Shown here: piece after piece, positions 1-11,594 of the stretch
Layout of the letters: each line of letters opens with the position of its first letter
How positions within the stretch are numbered: the stretch's first letter is position 1
NCBI GenBank assembly: GCA_014155875.1
Contig: JACEFZ010005110.1
Span: forward strand, 62,001-126,000
DNA: 64,000 nucleotides
DNA from: Cepaea nemoralis
Taxonomy: Eukaryota; Mollusca; Gastropoda; Stylommatophora; Helicidae
Direction: 5' to 3'
Notes under the pieces: generated by a model
What the model saw: the letters and a program-made list of their open reading frames with translations, nothing else
What the model was told of the DNA's origin: nothing
Database searches by the model: none
Made by a program: the position numbers and the translations under genes

Positions 1-460
1 TTCGGCCTCCCATGTCTGTCTGGTTGCTCTGCTCTAGATAGCGTTCAAAGAGGGCTTTGCCCTTGACCTCGTCAGTCCTCTGCCAGATGAGGTCAGCACC
101 TTGGAAGTCAGAAATGCTCTTATTCTTGACTACACCACTCATGCTTTTATGTAGTCGCCAGAACAATTTCAGTGACTTGTCTGTGCTTACTCTTTGACAC
201 ACCTCTGCCAATTTTTCGCTTTTAACCACCTTGACCAGTTTTGTGAAATAGCTTACTTTTGTGTGCATCTCTCTTTCTAAGTACATGCAGGGACTAGGAT
301 GGCCAGCTCTGTTCTTCTTGGCATTTTGCCATCTCCTTACAGCACTACGCTTATCCACCCAAGCCTTCTCCACCTCGAAATTCCACCAAGGTGGCTGCTC
401 CCAGCTTTTTTTTCTGCCCTGAAGCTTTCTGCGCTTGTCACGTCTTATTTTACTCATCAC
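1..460 (-). pseudogene. Nimb-A LINE fragment (region between endonuclease and RT)
   Basis: Read on the minus strand this matches the start of the better-preserved polypeptide encoded at 6429-5812, the basic, Trp-rich linker that precedes the reverse transcriptase in this I/Nimb-like family (PPWWNFEVEKAW-type block, then a stretch of Lys/Glu). It is cut by the left window edge and has no RT. It belongs to a block that recurs at 5964-7604, so it is a duplicate, not an independent insertion. Not expected to be functional. Confidence 0.75.
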
Positions 461-799
461 ATACAATTCGCAACATAAAAAGGGAAGTAACAGTGCAAAA
501 ATACGTTCGATTATTTACTCATGGGTTGCATCTCTTGAAAAAATCTGGTCCCCGTAGGTGCAGTTTTGTGACGTTTCGCTTGCGGTGGTAGACTTTTTAT
601 ATAGTAAAATATAAAGGTGCTGCACCAGATTTTCGATTAGTTACAACATTGTATACTACTCACAGCTACCTTGTCCTACCCCCAAAGCCAGGCAAGGATC
701 ATTTTTACTGAGAATATTGTACCTTGCGGTGTATGGCAGAAGGGTCTTTGAGCCTGAGGAATTAAGGCCGCCTGGCTAGTGCAGTCGCCGCGAATTGGG

Positions 800-1620
800 G
801 CAAGGATCACTCAAAACTAAATGGATATAGAATTATCACCTTGTAAAACACCTTTGGCAAAGTACTCGAGAAGATAGTAGCATGCAAGCTATAGCACTAT
901 TTGGAATGATGCAAACTCAAACTGCTCCCCAAAGGGGTTGATAGTAACTGGCCTGGGAAGGGCACACGGGCCAATGCGGTAACATTTTCATTCCATGTCT
1001 ATGAGGGCTTCCAGAATAAATAAGAGACTGTGACGATAGCACTTGCCCTGGAAAATGCTTACAACATGGTCAGGTATAATCGTTTTATATACACTCTTTT
1101 GGACATGGGTGTCTGCTCTTGCATTGTCAGATGGGTTGCGGCAGTACTTTTTTTATTGCTTTGTTCGTATATCCTTTACAGGACATCGCTATCAACATCA
1201 GTATCTTTCAGCTGATTGTTGATTTCTTGGCAAGATTACTCTCAGTAGTTTGACATTGCTTTCTGAGCGGCCGGCTCACATACCCCGTAAGTTACCGACG
1301 CGATTCGAACCACTGCTGATTCTCACCGTCATCACGTTACTTACGGGAGTATAGGAGATTAGGAGAAAAGTCGCTAAAAACCCCTAGGGCCCGGGGAAAC
1401 CGTCGGTAGTACTTTTGGGAACCCTAAAAAGGCAAAACTCATAAGTGATGTTTCTTGTATGACAAGGGCTGCCATAGAGGCTGGCCATGTCCCCCGTGCG
1501 CTTTAATGGATACACCAGGGATAGTCGCAGCTTTTGAGACACCAGAAAAGACTGAATCTTTAATTCGCAGATGATGTGCTGGGTAAGACAGAGAAGAGAC
1601 ATTTTAAAGAAAGACCCATG
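800..1620 (+). pseudogene. Nimb-B LINE reverse transcriptase fragment, interrupted by a SINE
   Basis: The plus strand holds RT fingers/palm sequence: an ALALENAYNMV block at about 1033-1070 (motif A region) followed by a VRWVAAVLF block near 1125-1155, with stops and frameshifts. A reverse SINE-2b sits at 1148-1345. RT sequence resumes near 1386 with the eroded start of the segment around the catalytic ADD box (about 1570). It ends at an RTE border at 1620. Copy 2 at 6765-7604 is cleaner and shows what this copy was. Confidence 0.65.
1148..1345 (-). repeat. SINE-2b
   Basis: A short repeat in reverse orientation with a GGTTCGAA-type B box on the minus strand and a body shared with 7125-7345 and 63224-63439, including the caaactactga and cctgtaaaggatat blocks also found in SINE-2. 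It is inserted in Nimb-B RT sequence. Confidence 0.65.
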
Positions 1621-1621
1621 A

Positions 1622-3070
1622 CTTACTGGATTCGTTTTTTCTGGTGATTGGTTTCCATATCTTTGATTATATTGCTCATATATTCTCGCTTCTGCTGCCG
1701 AACTATTTTTGTAGCCTCTTTTACATTCAGTTCTATATTGCTCTTCATTTTGGATGTTGTTGATGTCATTTAGCCATAACTGTCTGGATTCCTTTTTCCT
1801 AATGACTGCTTCTTCACATCTTTGATTGAACCATCTGTTCTTTCTATGCGTGGTTAACACACCGAGACATTCTTCTGCGGTAGTTTGAATTTATTCTTGA
1901 TGTTCAACCAAGTTTGGTCAACGCTTTCCTCCAACGAGTTTTGTAGACTTTCAAGTTTACATTTTATTTCATCTGCAAATTTCTCTTTGACTGTAATTTC
2001 TTGTAGTTTTTTTTCTGTTATATGTTGGGTGTAATCTTTGTAGTTTAGCATAGAAAGCTCTCTTAAGTTTTATTTTAAATTTTGCCCCAACGAGGAAGTG
2101 GTCGCTGTGGCACTCAGCTCCTCTATAGCTTCTAACTTGTTGTATGTTTGATGCATTTTTGTTGTTAATTAAAATGTGATCTATTTGATTATAGGTTCTC
2201 TTGTCACATGATTTCCAAGTTTGTTTATGTATATCCTTTCTTTGCAGTCTGGTACTGCTGATCTGCAGTCCTTTGGCTTCTGCTAGGTTGATGACTCTCC
2301 ATCCATTATCATTTGAAGTTGTATGTAGGCTTTCCATACCGGCAACTTTTTTATGAGTTTGCTCTCTACCTATTTTTGCGTTGAAGTCTCCCAGCACAAT
2401 CAGGATGTCCTGTTTGGGGGTTTCTTCTATGACATCTTCCAGATCATTATAAAAGTCTTCTTTAATATCATCTTCTTTCTCTTCAGTAGGTGCATGTACA
2501 TTAATCATCGTTATATTTTTCCATTTACCTTTTATTCGTAATTTACTAATCCTGTCATTAACAGCTTTAAAGTTTAGAACGTTCCCCCATAACTCTTTTT
2601 TGATGACATATCCTGTTCCTAATTCATGTTTATTTTCGGTGTTTCCACCATATATTATAATCATTCCATTTTGCTCTAAAGTACCCTCTCCTGGCCACCT
2701 TATTTCTTGAATTGCTGTTATATCCATTTGATATTCAACCAGCTCCCGGGTTAGTTCTTCGGCCGCTCCAGCTTGATATAGTGTCCATACATTCCATGTT
2801 CCAAATCTCAAAAGTCCTTTAACGTTCCCAGGTCGTTGTCCAAATAAGTCAGTCCGAATTCGAGGCTCATGTATCTGTTTCGTAACAAAATAGATTTTAC
2901 AAAGGTGGGGATGTTAACACCACGCTTCAACCCCCAACCTGGAGGACCAGGGTGTCTCTCTTTGTCTGTTCTCTACCCTTTGACCTGTCCGGCTTGGGAG
3001 GCCCTGCTGTTAGCTACGCTACCGCCGGCATAGCTCTCAGGGTCATTGAGAAACTCAAGCTCCCCCACCA
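1622..3070 (-). pseudogene. RTE-type LINE, 5' half: 5' UTR and endonuclease
   Basis: The reading frame at 2811-1969 encodes an apurinic/apyrimidinic-type endonuclease of RTE type (the family that gave rise to CFDP2-like annotations). It shows the N-terminal GTWNVWTL block, catalytic Glu in QEIRW, the VHAPTEE block, LGDFNAKIGRE, then QIDHILIN and SDHFLV near the end, so the active-site blocks are present. A frameshift leads into the frame at 2051-1860 and the start of the RT connector, and all homology stops at 1622. There is no RT. Upstream, 2820-3070 looks like 5' UTR and carries the shared module described separately. An endonuclease-only remnant is unlikely to be active. Confidence 0.85.
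2930..3060 (-). promoter_or_regulatory. 5' module shared with an unrelated LINE (RTE copy)
   Basis: On the minus strand this holds a block running from a GGTAGCGTAGCTA core through a cCGGACAGGTCAA core. The same ordered blocks occur in the 5' UTR of the Jockey-like LINE at 14740-14900 and at 17012-17133. It lies upstream of the endonuclease start, where an internal LINE promoter would be. The promoter role is inference. Confidence 0.5.
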
Positions 3071-3089
3071 CGACAAGATGGAAAAAAGG

Positions 3090-3213
3090 AGGCATATGCC
3101 ATTACAAATTTTTTAAAAGCCAAAACGCCAAATTGATTTTCTGGCACCAAACCTGGTTTGTAAAAAGCCAGATTTGCCTGATTTGGTGTTTAAAAAGCCA
3201 ATCTGGTCACCCT
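3090..3213 (-). mobile_element. hAT-like terminal fragment
   Basis: Read on the minus strand it begins CAGGGTGACCAGATTGG and continues with A-rich stretches alternating with short blocks resembling its own end, a texture like the terminal regions of the hAT element at 10448. No opposite terminus or duplication was found, so this is a truncated end at best. Confidence 0.35.
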
Positions 3214-3305
3214 GACCGTGCCTGGTCCGTGTCCCTGAAAGCGACCACTCCCACACGTTTCGTCACGCCACAGTTCCGCACTGTTGATCTCAATTGGTAG
3301 ACATC

Positions 3306-3688
3306 ATCATGTGACATGATGATAAGTTTGGGCAGTCACGTTTTGCCATCTCACACGTTCACCAGAGTCGCGGATCAGCTCTGTGTTTTTGTCTTGATTA
3401 TTCCATGTGGCCAAGCGATCTAGATATTTACTTCTCTGCCTACCTCTTGTTCTTTTCCCCGCAATCTTGCCAGTTGTCACCAAGCTCTCAAGTTTATTTC
3501 TTCTCATATCGTGACCTAAAAAATGTGACTGTCTGCCTTCTAATTTCTCTAATTAGTTTAGTTTACGGTTTTCATTTATTTCTTGCAGGACTTGCTCATT
3601 GGTTTTTCTGTCTGTCCTTAGTATTCCATTGCATTTTCCTTAGAAACCACATTTCCAGTTTGTGCACGTTTCACATCTATACAAAAAA

Positions 3689-3690
<2 letters not shown>
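3306..3690 (-). pseudogene. RTE-C LINE 3' end
   Basis: Minus-strand frames at 3507-3307 and upstream to about 3690 encode the C-terminal tail typical of this RTE family (MRRN-LESLVTTGKI-GKR-RGRQR-KYLD, then a W-N-Q motif and a terminal H-VT). Homologous tails end at 28113 and 31571. It is 5' truncated, with a frameshift near 3500. Confidence 0.75.
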
Positions 3691-3731
<41 letters not shown>

Positions 3732-6440
3732 CGACAGATCATCCTCATTGCAGGTCGAACCATTCAGTCCATAAGTGAAAGTGCTCAGATCCCCTCCTCA
3801 GTAAATCCCGCAGCGTGTAGAAACTGAGGACACCAGTTCTGTGTTGGTTTATTAATCGTCTTTGGCTTTCTGCATAGTGTTCTTGTCTCGCAAAAGTCTT
3901 ACTTCTCGTAGAGCATTCAGAATATCAGCCTGGTCCTCGGCTCGTCCGCCTTCCACAGTAGCCTTACCTGTAAGCTTGTCAACCCGCCCATTTCCTCGTA
4001 CACACGCATGCCCTGGCCCGAAAATGAAACTATCTTTGCCAGACGAGACCGCTCCAGAGATAGAAGCCACTCTCTTCGGATCCACCCCATCTATGTCTTC
4101 TTGAGCAGGCTCATTGAGTCACTAAGGAAACATGCCCTAGTGAATGTCTGTGCCTCGAGCCATGTTATTTCTTTACTTACTGCCATGACTTCCATAGTCA
4201 GGCTACTTGTGGTTTCAGTGAAAGCACCAGAGTCCTCCTTCACAATTTTCCCTCCGGCCCGAGCAGTAAAGGCCCATGAGCTTCTCACATGTCGGACGAC
4301 CGACCCATCTGTGTAGATGACAGCATCACCGTCTAGCGAATTCTCGAAAATCAACGCTTGTACTTCAGCCTCCACAGCAGCCGGATTTTCTTGTCTGCAT
4401 TTTCTATCTAGTTGGATGCAAACTGAAAAGGATGTGCAGAAATCTGTTGGCACTTGTACCACTCCTCGCCAGGTTCTAAGTCCTCAAGTGAACACACCTG
4501 TTGAAGAATGTCTTCGACTTGACCCATCCACGACCGTCCTCTTTTTAACCTGCTGCCCTTCATCTTCATAATTTCACTATGCAGTGGATGTTGTGTGTTT
4601 GCGTTAACTCTGAGGTAGGCGCGTGCTCTGCAAACTTGTATTCTCTCTTCAATGGTTGGAAAATCAAGAAGGTAGCGCATCGCCCTGCATGCTGTATCTC
4701 TTGTACATCCAAGAATAATGCGCATAGCTTCATTCTGTATCCTTTCCATCCTTTCTATCTGCTTACGGCTGAGAGTCAGGATTGCCATTGCATACTCAAA
4801 GACAGACATGACCAGCCCCTCGTACAGAAGACATAGATGGCGCTGCTCACAGTTTGCTGCCGCCATCACCCGCATCGCAGCCAAACCCCGCTTGGCCTTT
4901 GTTATCACCTGGTCTATGTGCTCATTATAAGCAAGGCTTCGATCAAACCGTATCCCCAGGTAATTCATTGCCTGCGTTCTTTCCACCGTCTCTGAACACA
5001 GCTTTACAGTTGGTGTTGGAGTGTTGGCAATATGATTATTCAACGAGAACCAAGTCACTGTTGCCTTTGTTGGGTTGACCATTGCCCCAGCTTCATCACA
5101 CCAAGTACTTATGCGACTGAGTTCGGTTTGTAGTTCCACAGCAACCTGCTCTCTATCCTTACCCTGACGATACACTAAAACATCATCGGCATATGACAAT
5201 GTCCTTCCAGGTCCAGTGATCTGCTCACTGGTGATTCTCACTGTGTAGGCGTTGAACAATACAGGAGATAATGGTGATCCCTGTGGTAGGCCAGGATATA
5301 TTGTTGTTGGTTCCGAAGTCCAACTGCCACATCTAAAAACTACTTTCCGTTGGAAGAGGGCTGCAGCGATCCAACTAAGGAGGAATGGACTTACTTTGAG
5401 TTCAAGAAGCTGAAGCATTAAAAAATCCAATGGTACTCTGCTGCATGCATCTTCAAGATCAATCGCTGCAGCAAAGGTTTCAATGCCTGAGTGGAAACCT
5501 TCATAGGCATCATGGGCAAAAACTGCTGCATTGGTCCAGGTTTATCTTTTTGGACGGTACCAACCCAGGGTAGGTGGGAAAACACCTTGCCTCTCTAGCT
5601 GGCTTGATATTTTCCTGGCAATTACCTTCTCCAGTAGCTTGCCTATTTTATTCTGCATGGTTATAATTCGATATCATTTAATTTTGTGTGGTCTTTGCCA
5701 GGCTTCGGCAAGGGAATCAGATAGCTGTATAACCACTCCTCCTTGATGCTAGCACTCCCTATACTGTTGTTGTACATGTCTGCTAGTTTCTCTAGCTCGT
5801 TGTCGGTACACCTATTGATGTCGTCGTATCTTATGCCTATCAGGCCATGGAGCGCTGTTTTTTGATCGTCGAAGCACAGCCTTGATTTCTTTCACTGTCA
5901 CTGTGTCTTCATCCGAAGTGTTCTGGGCCTTGCACCTGTCTGAGGTGACCTCCTTGGCCAGATTTCGGCCTCCCATGTCTGTCTGGTTGCTCTGCTCTAG
6001 ATAGCGTTCAAAGAGGGCTTTGCCCTTGTCCTCGTCAGTCCTCTGCCAGATGAGGTCAGCACCTTGGAAGTCAGAAATGCTCTTATTCTTGACTACATCA
6101 CTCATGCTTTTATGTAGTCGCCAGAACAATTTCAGTGACTTGTCTGTGCTTACTCTTTGACACACCTCTGCCAATTTTTCGCCTTTAACCACCTTGACCA
6201 GTTTTGTGAAATAGCTTACTTTTGTGTGCATCTCTCTTTCTAAGTGCATGCAGTGACTAGGGTGGCCAGCTCTGTTCTTCTTGGCATTTTGCCATCTCCT
6301 TACAGCACTACGCTTATCCACCCAAGCCTTCTCCACCTCGAAATTCCACCAAGGTGGCTGCTCCCAGCTTTTTTTCCTGCCCTGAAGCTTTCTGCGCTTG
6401 TCACGTCTTATTTTACTCATCACATACAATTCGCAACATA
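3689..6440 (-). pseudogene. Nimb-A LINE: linker, RT and RNase H, with (TTAG)n tail
   Basis: Longest copy of this I/Nimb-like LINE. In minus-strand order: linker at 6429-5812; RT at about 5530-4408, with an AIDLEDA motif-A block just before the 5430 start, LPQGSPLSPVLF at residues 48-59 and the catalytic YADD at 80-83; RNase H at 4462-3852 with an IYTDGSV Asp block, a [11 protein letters not shown]lu block, an LSDSMSLL Asp block and a GHACVRGNGRVDKL block that is altered from the [14 protein letters not shown] of other copies. The 3' end is a conserved gtcgac followed by ten TTAG units on the plus strand (3689-3731). Frameshifts at about 5800, 5540 and 4090, and absence of the endonuclease, make it defective. 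Confidence 0.85.
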
Positions 6441-7604
6441 AAAAGGGAAGTAACAGTGCAAAAATACGTTCGATTATTTACTCATGGGTTGCATCTCTTG
6501 AAAAAATCTGGTCCCCGTAGGTGCAGTTTTATGTCGTTTCGCTTGCGGTGGTAGACTTTTTATATAGTAAAATATAAAGGTGCTGCACCGGATTTTCGAT
6601 TAGTTACAACATTGTATACTACTCACAGCTACCTTGTCCTACCCCCCAAAGCCAGGCAAGGATCTATCATTTTTACTGCCAATATTGTACCTTGCGGTGT
6701 ACGGCAGAAGGGTCTTTGAGCCTGAGGGATTAAGGCCGCCTGGCTAGTGCAGTCGCCGCGAATTGGGGCAAGGATCACTCAAAACTAAATGGATATAGAA
6801 TTATCACCTTGTAAAACACCGTTGGCAAAGTACTCGAGAAGATAGTAGCATGCAAGCTATAGCACTATTTGGAATGATGCAAACTCAAACTGCTCCCCAA
6901 AGGTGTTGATAGTAACTGGCCTGGGAGGGACACACGGGCCAATGCGGTAACATTTGCATTCCATGTCTATGAGGGCTTCCAGAATAAATAAGAGACTGTG
7001 ACGATAGCACTTGCCCTGGAAGATGCTTACAACATGGTCAGGTATAATCGTTTAATATTTAATATACACTCTTTTGGACATGGGTGTCTGCTCTTGCATT
7101 GTTAGATGGGTTGCGGCAGTACTTTTTTTGTTGCTTTGTTCGTATATCCTTTACAGGACATCGCTATCAACATCAGCATCTTTCAGCTGATTGTTGATTT
7201 CTTGGCAAGATAACGCTCAGTAGTTTGACATTGCTTTCTGAGCGGCCGGCTCACATACCCCGTAAGTTACCAACGCGATTCGAACCACTGCTGATTCTCA
7301 CCGTCGTCACGTTACTTACGAGAGTATAGGAGATTACGGAGAAAAGTCGCTAACCTCTAGGCCAGGAAGCCGTCGGTAGTACTTTATGAACGTAAAATGG
7401 CAATACTCATAAGTGTATGTACTTGTATGACACCTGGGCTGCCATAGAGAGCTGCGCCATGTCCCCAGTGCGCTTTAATGTATACACCAGTATAGTCGCA
7501 GCTTTTGAGACACCAGAAACTGACTGAATCTTGATATTCGCAGATGATGTGCTGGTGTACAGACAGAGAAGAGACATTGAAAGAATGACCGATGACTTAC
7601 AGCC
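5964..7604. repeat. Segmental duplication, copy 2 (partner 1-1620)
   Basis: Second copy of the composite block described at 1-1620. It is the better preserved one and is continuous with the Nimb-A element on its left and the Nimb-B element on its right, which suggests this is the original arrangement and copy 1 the derivative. Confidence 0.8.
7125..7345 (-). repeat. SINE-2b
   Basis: Copy-2 counterpart of the SINE at 1148-1345, at the same site in the Nimb-B RT. The insertion therefore predates the segmental duplication. Confidence 0.65.
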
Positions 7605-7750
7605 GGCAATAAACAGGGAGGCGGAGTGATGCATGGCCTCGGGGGCCGTAATAAATCTGAACAAGGCATCGGTTGTGTTAGTATTCCTTGGAGTACGCAA
7701 TCGTGAAGACATATGTCCCATGAATTACATTGAATGGATGTCCTCTCCGT

Positions 7751-7754
<4 letters not shown>

Positions 7755-7806
<52 letters not shown>

Positions 7807-7813
7807 GAGAGAG

Positions 7814-7880
<67 letters not shown>
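7755..7880. repeat. (GA)n microsatellite
   Basis: About 125 bp of nearly pure GA with a few interruptions, sitting inside Nimb-B RT coding sequence and joined directly to the thumb-encoding frame. Confidence 0.95.
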
Positions 7881-7882
<2 letters not shown>

Positions 7883-9189
7883 AATTGAAGCACTTGGGCA
7901 TCACCTTCAACAGACGTATGTATTTTAATGAACATGTGGAGACTTTGGTGGTGAAGGCTGGAAAGGGACTTACTGCTTTGAGGGCGATGGTAGCAACCGG
8001 GGTAGAGCAGAGAAGGCTTTACATGCGCTTTCAGAAGTTAATAATTTCAATAATTGAGTATGGTTTAGGGCTTCTGGCAGTATCAAAGAGCCAGTATGAA
8101 AGGCTGGAGCGCATACAGAATTCGGCCTTGTGGGTGATCCTGAGGTGCACAAAGGACACACTAATTATATGCATGAGGCATATCCTGGCGCTCCCAAAAA
8201 TTGTGAATATGCATAGAGTCCTTCAAGCCAAATGGTACATGAGAGTTGCTACGGACAGGGATCACCCCCTGCAGGAAGCCATGGGTGTGGTCAAGGGTCA
8301 TAGACTAAGACGAGACTGGTGCTACGTGGCACAGGCAGAAATATATATAAGCCAAGTGTGTGAAACAGAGTACATCAATCGTAAGAAAGAGTGGGTAAAA
8401 GTACCAGAAGACATGTCGGACTGCCACAAGATAATAGTAACACTGGGTCGTGAGTGCAGAGAATGGGCAGCAGGCTGCACAGAGTTTGAGCTGCAACAAC
8501 TGATCCAGGACAACACACATCGAGGTAACATAGTGATCTACACCGATGGATCGGTGGTGGGAAACAGACATAGTGATTGGGGTGTCATTGCGAAGGCTAA
8601 TGGACGATTCTTGAAAAAGGAGGGTCTGGCATATGATACTATAACCTCCAGCATACGAATGGAGGTGGTAGCAGTAACAGCAACCGATGGTTGGAGAAGA
8701 TCGCCGAAACACACACTGTATTCATTACGGACTTACGGAGTATGCTTAGTAAGGTGGAGAAAATAATGCTTCGGAGGCACAGATTATGAGAAATGTATGG
8801 ATTTTTTTTGTGCCCTGAACATGCGGGAGTGCGGGGTGGGGGGGGGGGGGGGTGAATAGGCTGATAGGCTGACAGGCTGACAGGGAATGGACCTCTCGGT
8901 GGTAGATTATTAATGGGCCAGGGGCAGGTGGTCGGCGCCTGTGGGAAAGGTAGAGAAAGCGGTAGAACAGACTGAGAGCCTATATGTAGAGAGAATGTTT
9001 TCGCAGGGGATTGGCAGTTGTTCTGGACAAATATCAAAACTGAGAGGGAAGACTAGGAGAACTTTCAGTCAGATGACGGTAGGAACCATTAGCGGTATGA
9101 CTCTTCGCTCGCTGTTGAACAAGGTGACGTGAATGTCATAAGTGCAGCGATGTCGTTTCTTAGCTCAACTCAACTCAACTCATGAACAA

Positions 9190-9690
9190 GTATTATAATG
9201 TAAATGTCCGTTCACCAAACACTGACATTGCGAAAAATCCCAAGAAACAAAACAACACAATAACCCTATTACTATTTTATCGATATATCATCCTTCTGTC
9301 TAAATAGGAAGTCACATTTGGCGAAATATTATCCTTCTGCACCGAATCAGTTCAATATCCTGTATACCTATTTTCAACTTTAATATAATATTTTTTAAAT
9401 CGTAGCATTAATTAACCATTCATCTTTAGCAAGAAATTAAAACTTATACAGAAAATGTTTGTATAAAAACCTCACGTTCTTTAAAAGTTATTCCGGCGTT
9501 AATGAGATGGCGAACTATGATCACCAACATTTATCAGCATGGCACATGATGCTTATGACGACGAAGTGTTTTCATCGACGTATGCGTAAACACGCACACT
9601 GCACTGTGTCGTGAAGTCATCCAATTAACACAAGTACTTTTTTCCTGTTCACTTTCTGAAAAAATGTCTGCAGCCTTTGACAATATTTGC
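9190..9690. other. No gene seen
   Basis: AT-rich sequence with no open frame, repeat match within the window, or splice-flanked coding block that I could find. Confidence 0.5.
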
Positions 9691-9985
9691 GTTTTGTCAC
9701 CGGCTCTCTTTTCTCTGTCGTGTGTATAGTGCAGAAAAACAGATAGATCATCACGGCATGAAGAGAATGGTGCTGCAGGGAGTGACTATAGGATCTGGCC
9801 GACACCCAGAACTCCGAGGAAAGGCCAGATGAACATATAATCAGACTACTACTGTTACCATTAGTATTGGGACTCTTCACTGGCTGTTGCAGCTGAGGAC
9901 GGGGCACGCATGGGAATGTTGCGATTGCTGTGATGTCGGTTCTTGACCCAACTCCATTCCCCACAGTCTCTTTTCTCTCTATACT
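9690..9985 (+). pseudogene. Nimb-B LINE C-terminal fragment
   Basis: Short stretches on the plus strand match the C-terminal end of the Nimb-B RNase H polypeptide encoded at 26130-25582 on the minus strand (the DRSS/DHHS...EKMVLQ and IIRLL-LPLVLGL-TGC blocks). 5' truncated with stops. Confidence 0.6.
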
Positions 9986-10004
9986 GAAATAATAATAACA
10001 ATCT

Positions 10005-10250
10005 CTCATGTGCCGATCTCCGTGGCGAAGGCAGTACGGACGCGGTTCGTGATCCCGCATACAAAACACATCTGCGCGCGATTTGACAGTAGGCCGCGTT
10101 GCGCTGATTTTTTACGAAATGGTATGGGTGCCGGTCGTTCAGAAAGCGATGGCAAACTACTGGACGTAAAACTTGCCACGACAACAACAACAGCAAAAAA
10201 TGCTAGCGTTGACTGCAAGCGCCCTGTAAAGAATATGCAACTAACTTTTT
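10005..10250 (+). repeat. SINE-2
   Basis: tRNA-like head with a gTGGCGAAGG A-box-like block and a ttcgtgatcccgcata block, then the body caaactactgga...tgtaaag-atatgcaactaact. Close copies occur at 26815, 40073 and 51530 (plus) and 31615 and 36045 (minus). Confidence 0.75.
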
Positions 10251-10635
10251 TTTTTTAAATATCTCATTTACGATGAAACATTTACTGTCTCAGAAATTGA
10301 AGAGTGGGATAAGTGCAAAAAAAAAAAAAAAATAATATTGGAACGTCTCAAAACTGAAAGGCTAACGCGTTTTTTTAGCAGGAGAAAGACTCCCGGAGTC
10401 ATGACATGGGTGGGGTCCCTTTCCAGAGAGTGTTAAGAAGGTAAGAGCAGTGTTGCCATTTCCATTTGATGAAAAAGCACTAAAATCGACCAAAAAAAGC
10501 ACCAAAAAGCACCAAATTTTTTTTTGGAAAGCACAAAAAAAAAAAAAAAAAAAAGCACCAACTGTTTTTATTATAAATATAACAAGGTAGCACATTATAA
10601 TTTATTATTATCACTGAATATTAGAATGAAGTTTA

Positions 10636-10859
10636 CACACTGTCATTTACTGCCAATATAGTACCTTGCGGTGTATGGCAGAGGGGTCTTTGAGCCTGAG
10701 GAATAAGGGCCGCCTGGCTAGTGCAGTCACCGCGAACTGTGCAGGCTAGGATTTTCTTTTCGCCCCCGACAGAAAAAAATCCCACACCTTACCGAGGGAT
10801 CGAACCCGGGTCTCCTGAACGAGAGTCCGGCGTTCTAGCCACTCGGCCAGCCGCTCCTC
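10636..10859 (-). repeat. SINE-3 (tRNA-Leu/Ser-like head)
   Basis: On the minus strand the head reads like a class II tRNA gene: A box TGGCCGAGTGG and B box GGTTCGATCCC separated by an anticodon arm, followed by a non-tRNA body. It is flanked by an 11-bp duplication aatgaagttta (10625-10635 and 10860-10870). It landed at the stop-codon region of the hAT-1 transposase. Confidence 0.85.
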
Positions 10860-10867
10860 AATGAAGT

Positions 10868-10946
10868 TTATTCTAGATCTGCTAAATCCCAGTCAGACAA
10901 CTCCTCTTCAGTTTCCGTAGCTATTTCCTGCTGTATTTGCTCCTGA

Positions 10947-10992
<46 letters not shown>

Positions 10993-11140
10993 GAAAGAAA
11001 CGTGTATACGCCTCCTGTGATCCAATTTTTCGTAGAATATCCTTAGGTAGTTTTTAATCATGACAGCATTTGCCATTTCTTTTCATTCCATATCTAATAG
11101 TCAAAACAGCTGTCAATCACATGATGCTCAGTTTTTTCCC
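10868..11140 (-). pseudogene. hAT-1 transposase C-terminal end
   Basis: The minus strand continues the transposase after the LINE insertion: LREKTEHHVIDS, then with frameshifts LPKDILRKIGSQEAYTRF, a Ser run produced by a trinucleotide repeat (10948-10990), and an acidic terminus EEELSDWDLADLE with a TAA stop at 10868-10870. The acidic tail and stop let the original C-terminus be placed. Confidence 0.75.
10948..10990. repeat. (GAT)n trinucleotide repeat
   Basis: About 14 uninterrupted units inside the former transposase coding sequence; in the coding frame they would give a run of serines. Confidence 0.95.
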
Positions 11141-11594
11141 GCAATTTTGATTTCTTCTTCTTCGTTCATCCGGAGTTTTTTTCCGGATGTGATTGCGTTG
11201 TGCCTGTTTACAGCAGAGCTGCGTTCTTGCGCCGTTAGGCCGACACATCCGACTTCTGCGGGCATTTGTTGACTGGGTTAACCTTCCCGGGGGTTTCTTA
11301 GGACGTTTGACTCTCACTGTTGTGGTGTTATCCCCTATCCCAGCTGGTCCATATAGAACAGCCAAAGATCCTGGTCAGCCCTCAAGGGAAGGCAGGGGCA
11401 GACCATGGGCATTCCCCGCCATCCAAGGAGGCTTCCATACTTGCAGAGCCGATACATAGCGCTCTGGTACTGGGCTCACCCAAGGAATCGTCACGTCCTG
11501 CACATGGCTGCTTAGCCTCACTTCCGTATATTGGGCCTTCCGTTCACCATAGGCTGTTCTTCCGGAAACCAGAAGTATGCAGTCTGCAGATGAC

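Larger units (their letters stand above)
1..1620. repeat. Segmental duplication, copy 1 (partner 5964-7604)
   Basis: The order of parts is identical in both copies: minus-strand Nimb-A linker, about 300 bp of anonymous sequence, a fragment resembling SINE-3, plus-strand Nimb-B RT, a reverse-oriented SINE-2b, and more Nimb-B. Matching continues past every element border, so the block was copied as a unit. By eye most of it is well above 90 percent identical, falling off after about 1380, where copy 1 has gathered small insertions. Copy 1 stops at about 1620 against an RTE fragment. Confidence 0.8.
6765..9185 (+). pseudogene. Nimb-B LINE: RT and RNase H, with (TCAAC)n tail
   Basis: The plus strand holds RT motif A (about 7005-7040), then after a SINE insertion the FADDVLVYRQ catalytic block near 7535-7565, then a GA microsatellite, then an open frame 7885-8766 encoding RT thumb (MKHLGITFNRR-like; SIIEYGLGLLAVSKSQ) running into RNase H (VIYTDGSVV Asp block; SSIRMEVVAV Glu block). 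The RNase H breaks off after the Glu block; the GHAG-type block survives in eroded form near 8815. The 3' end is marked by repeated ctcaa units at 9162-9182. It is related to Nimb-A but clearly distinct. Confidence 0.8.
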
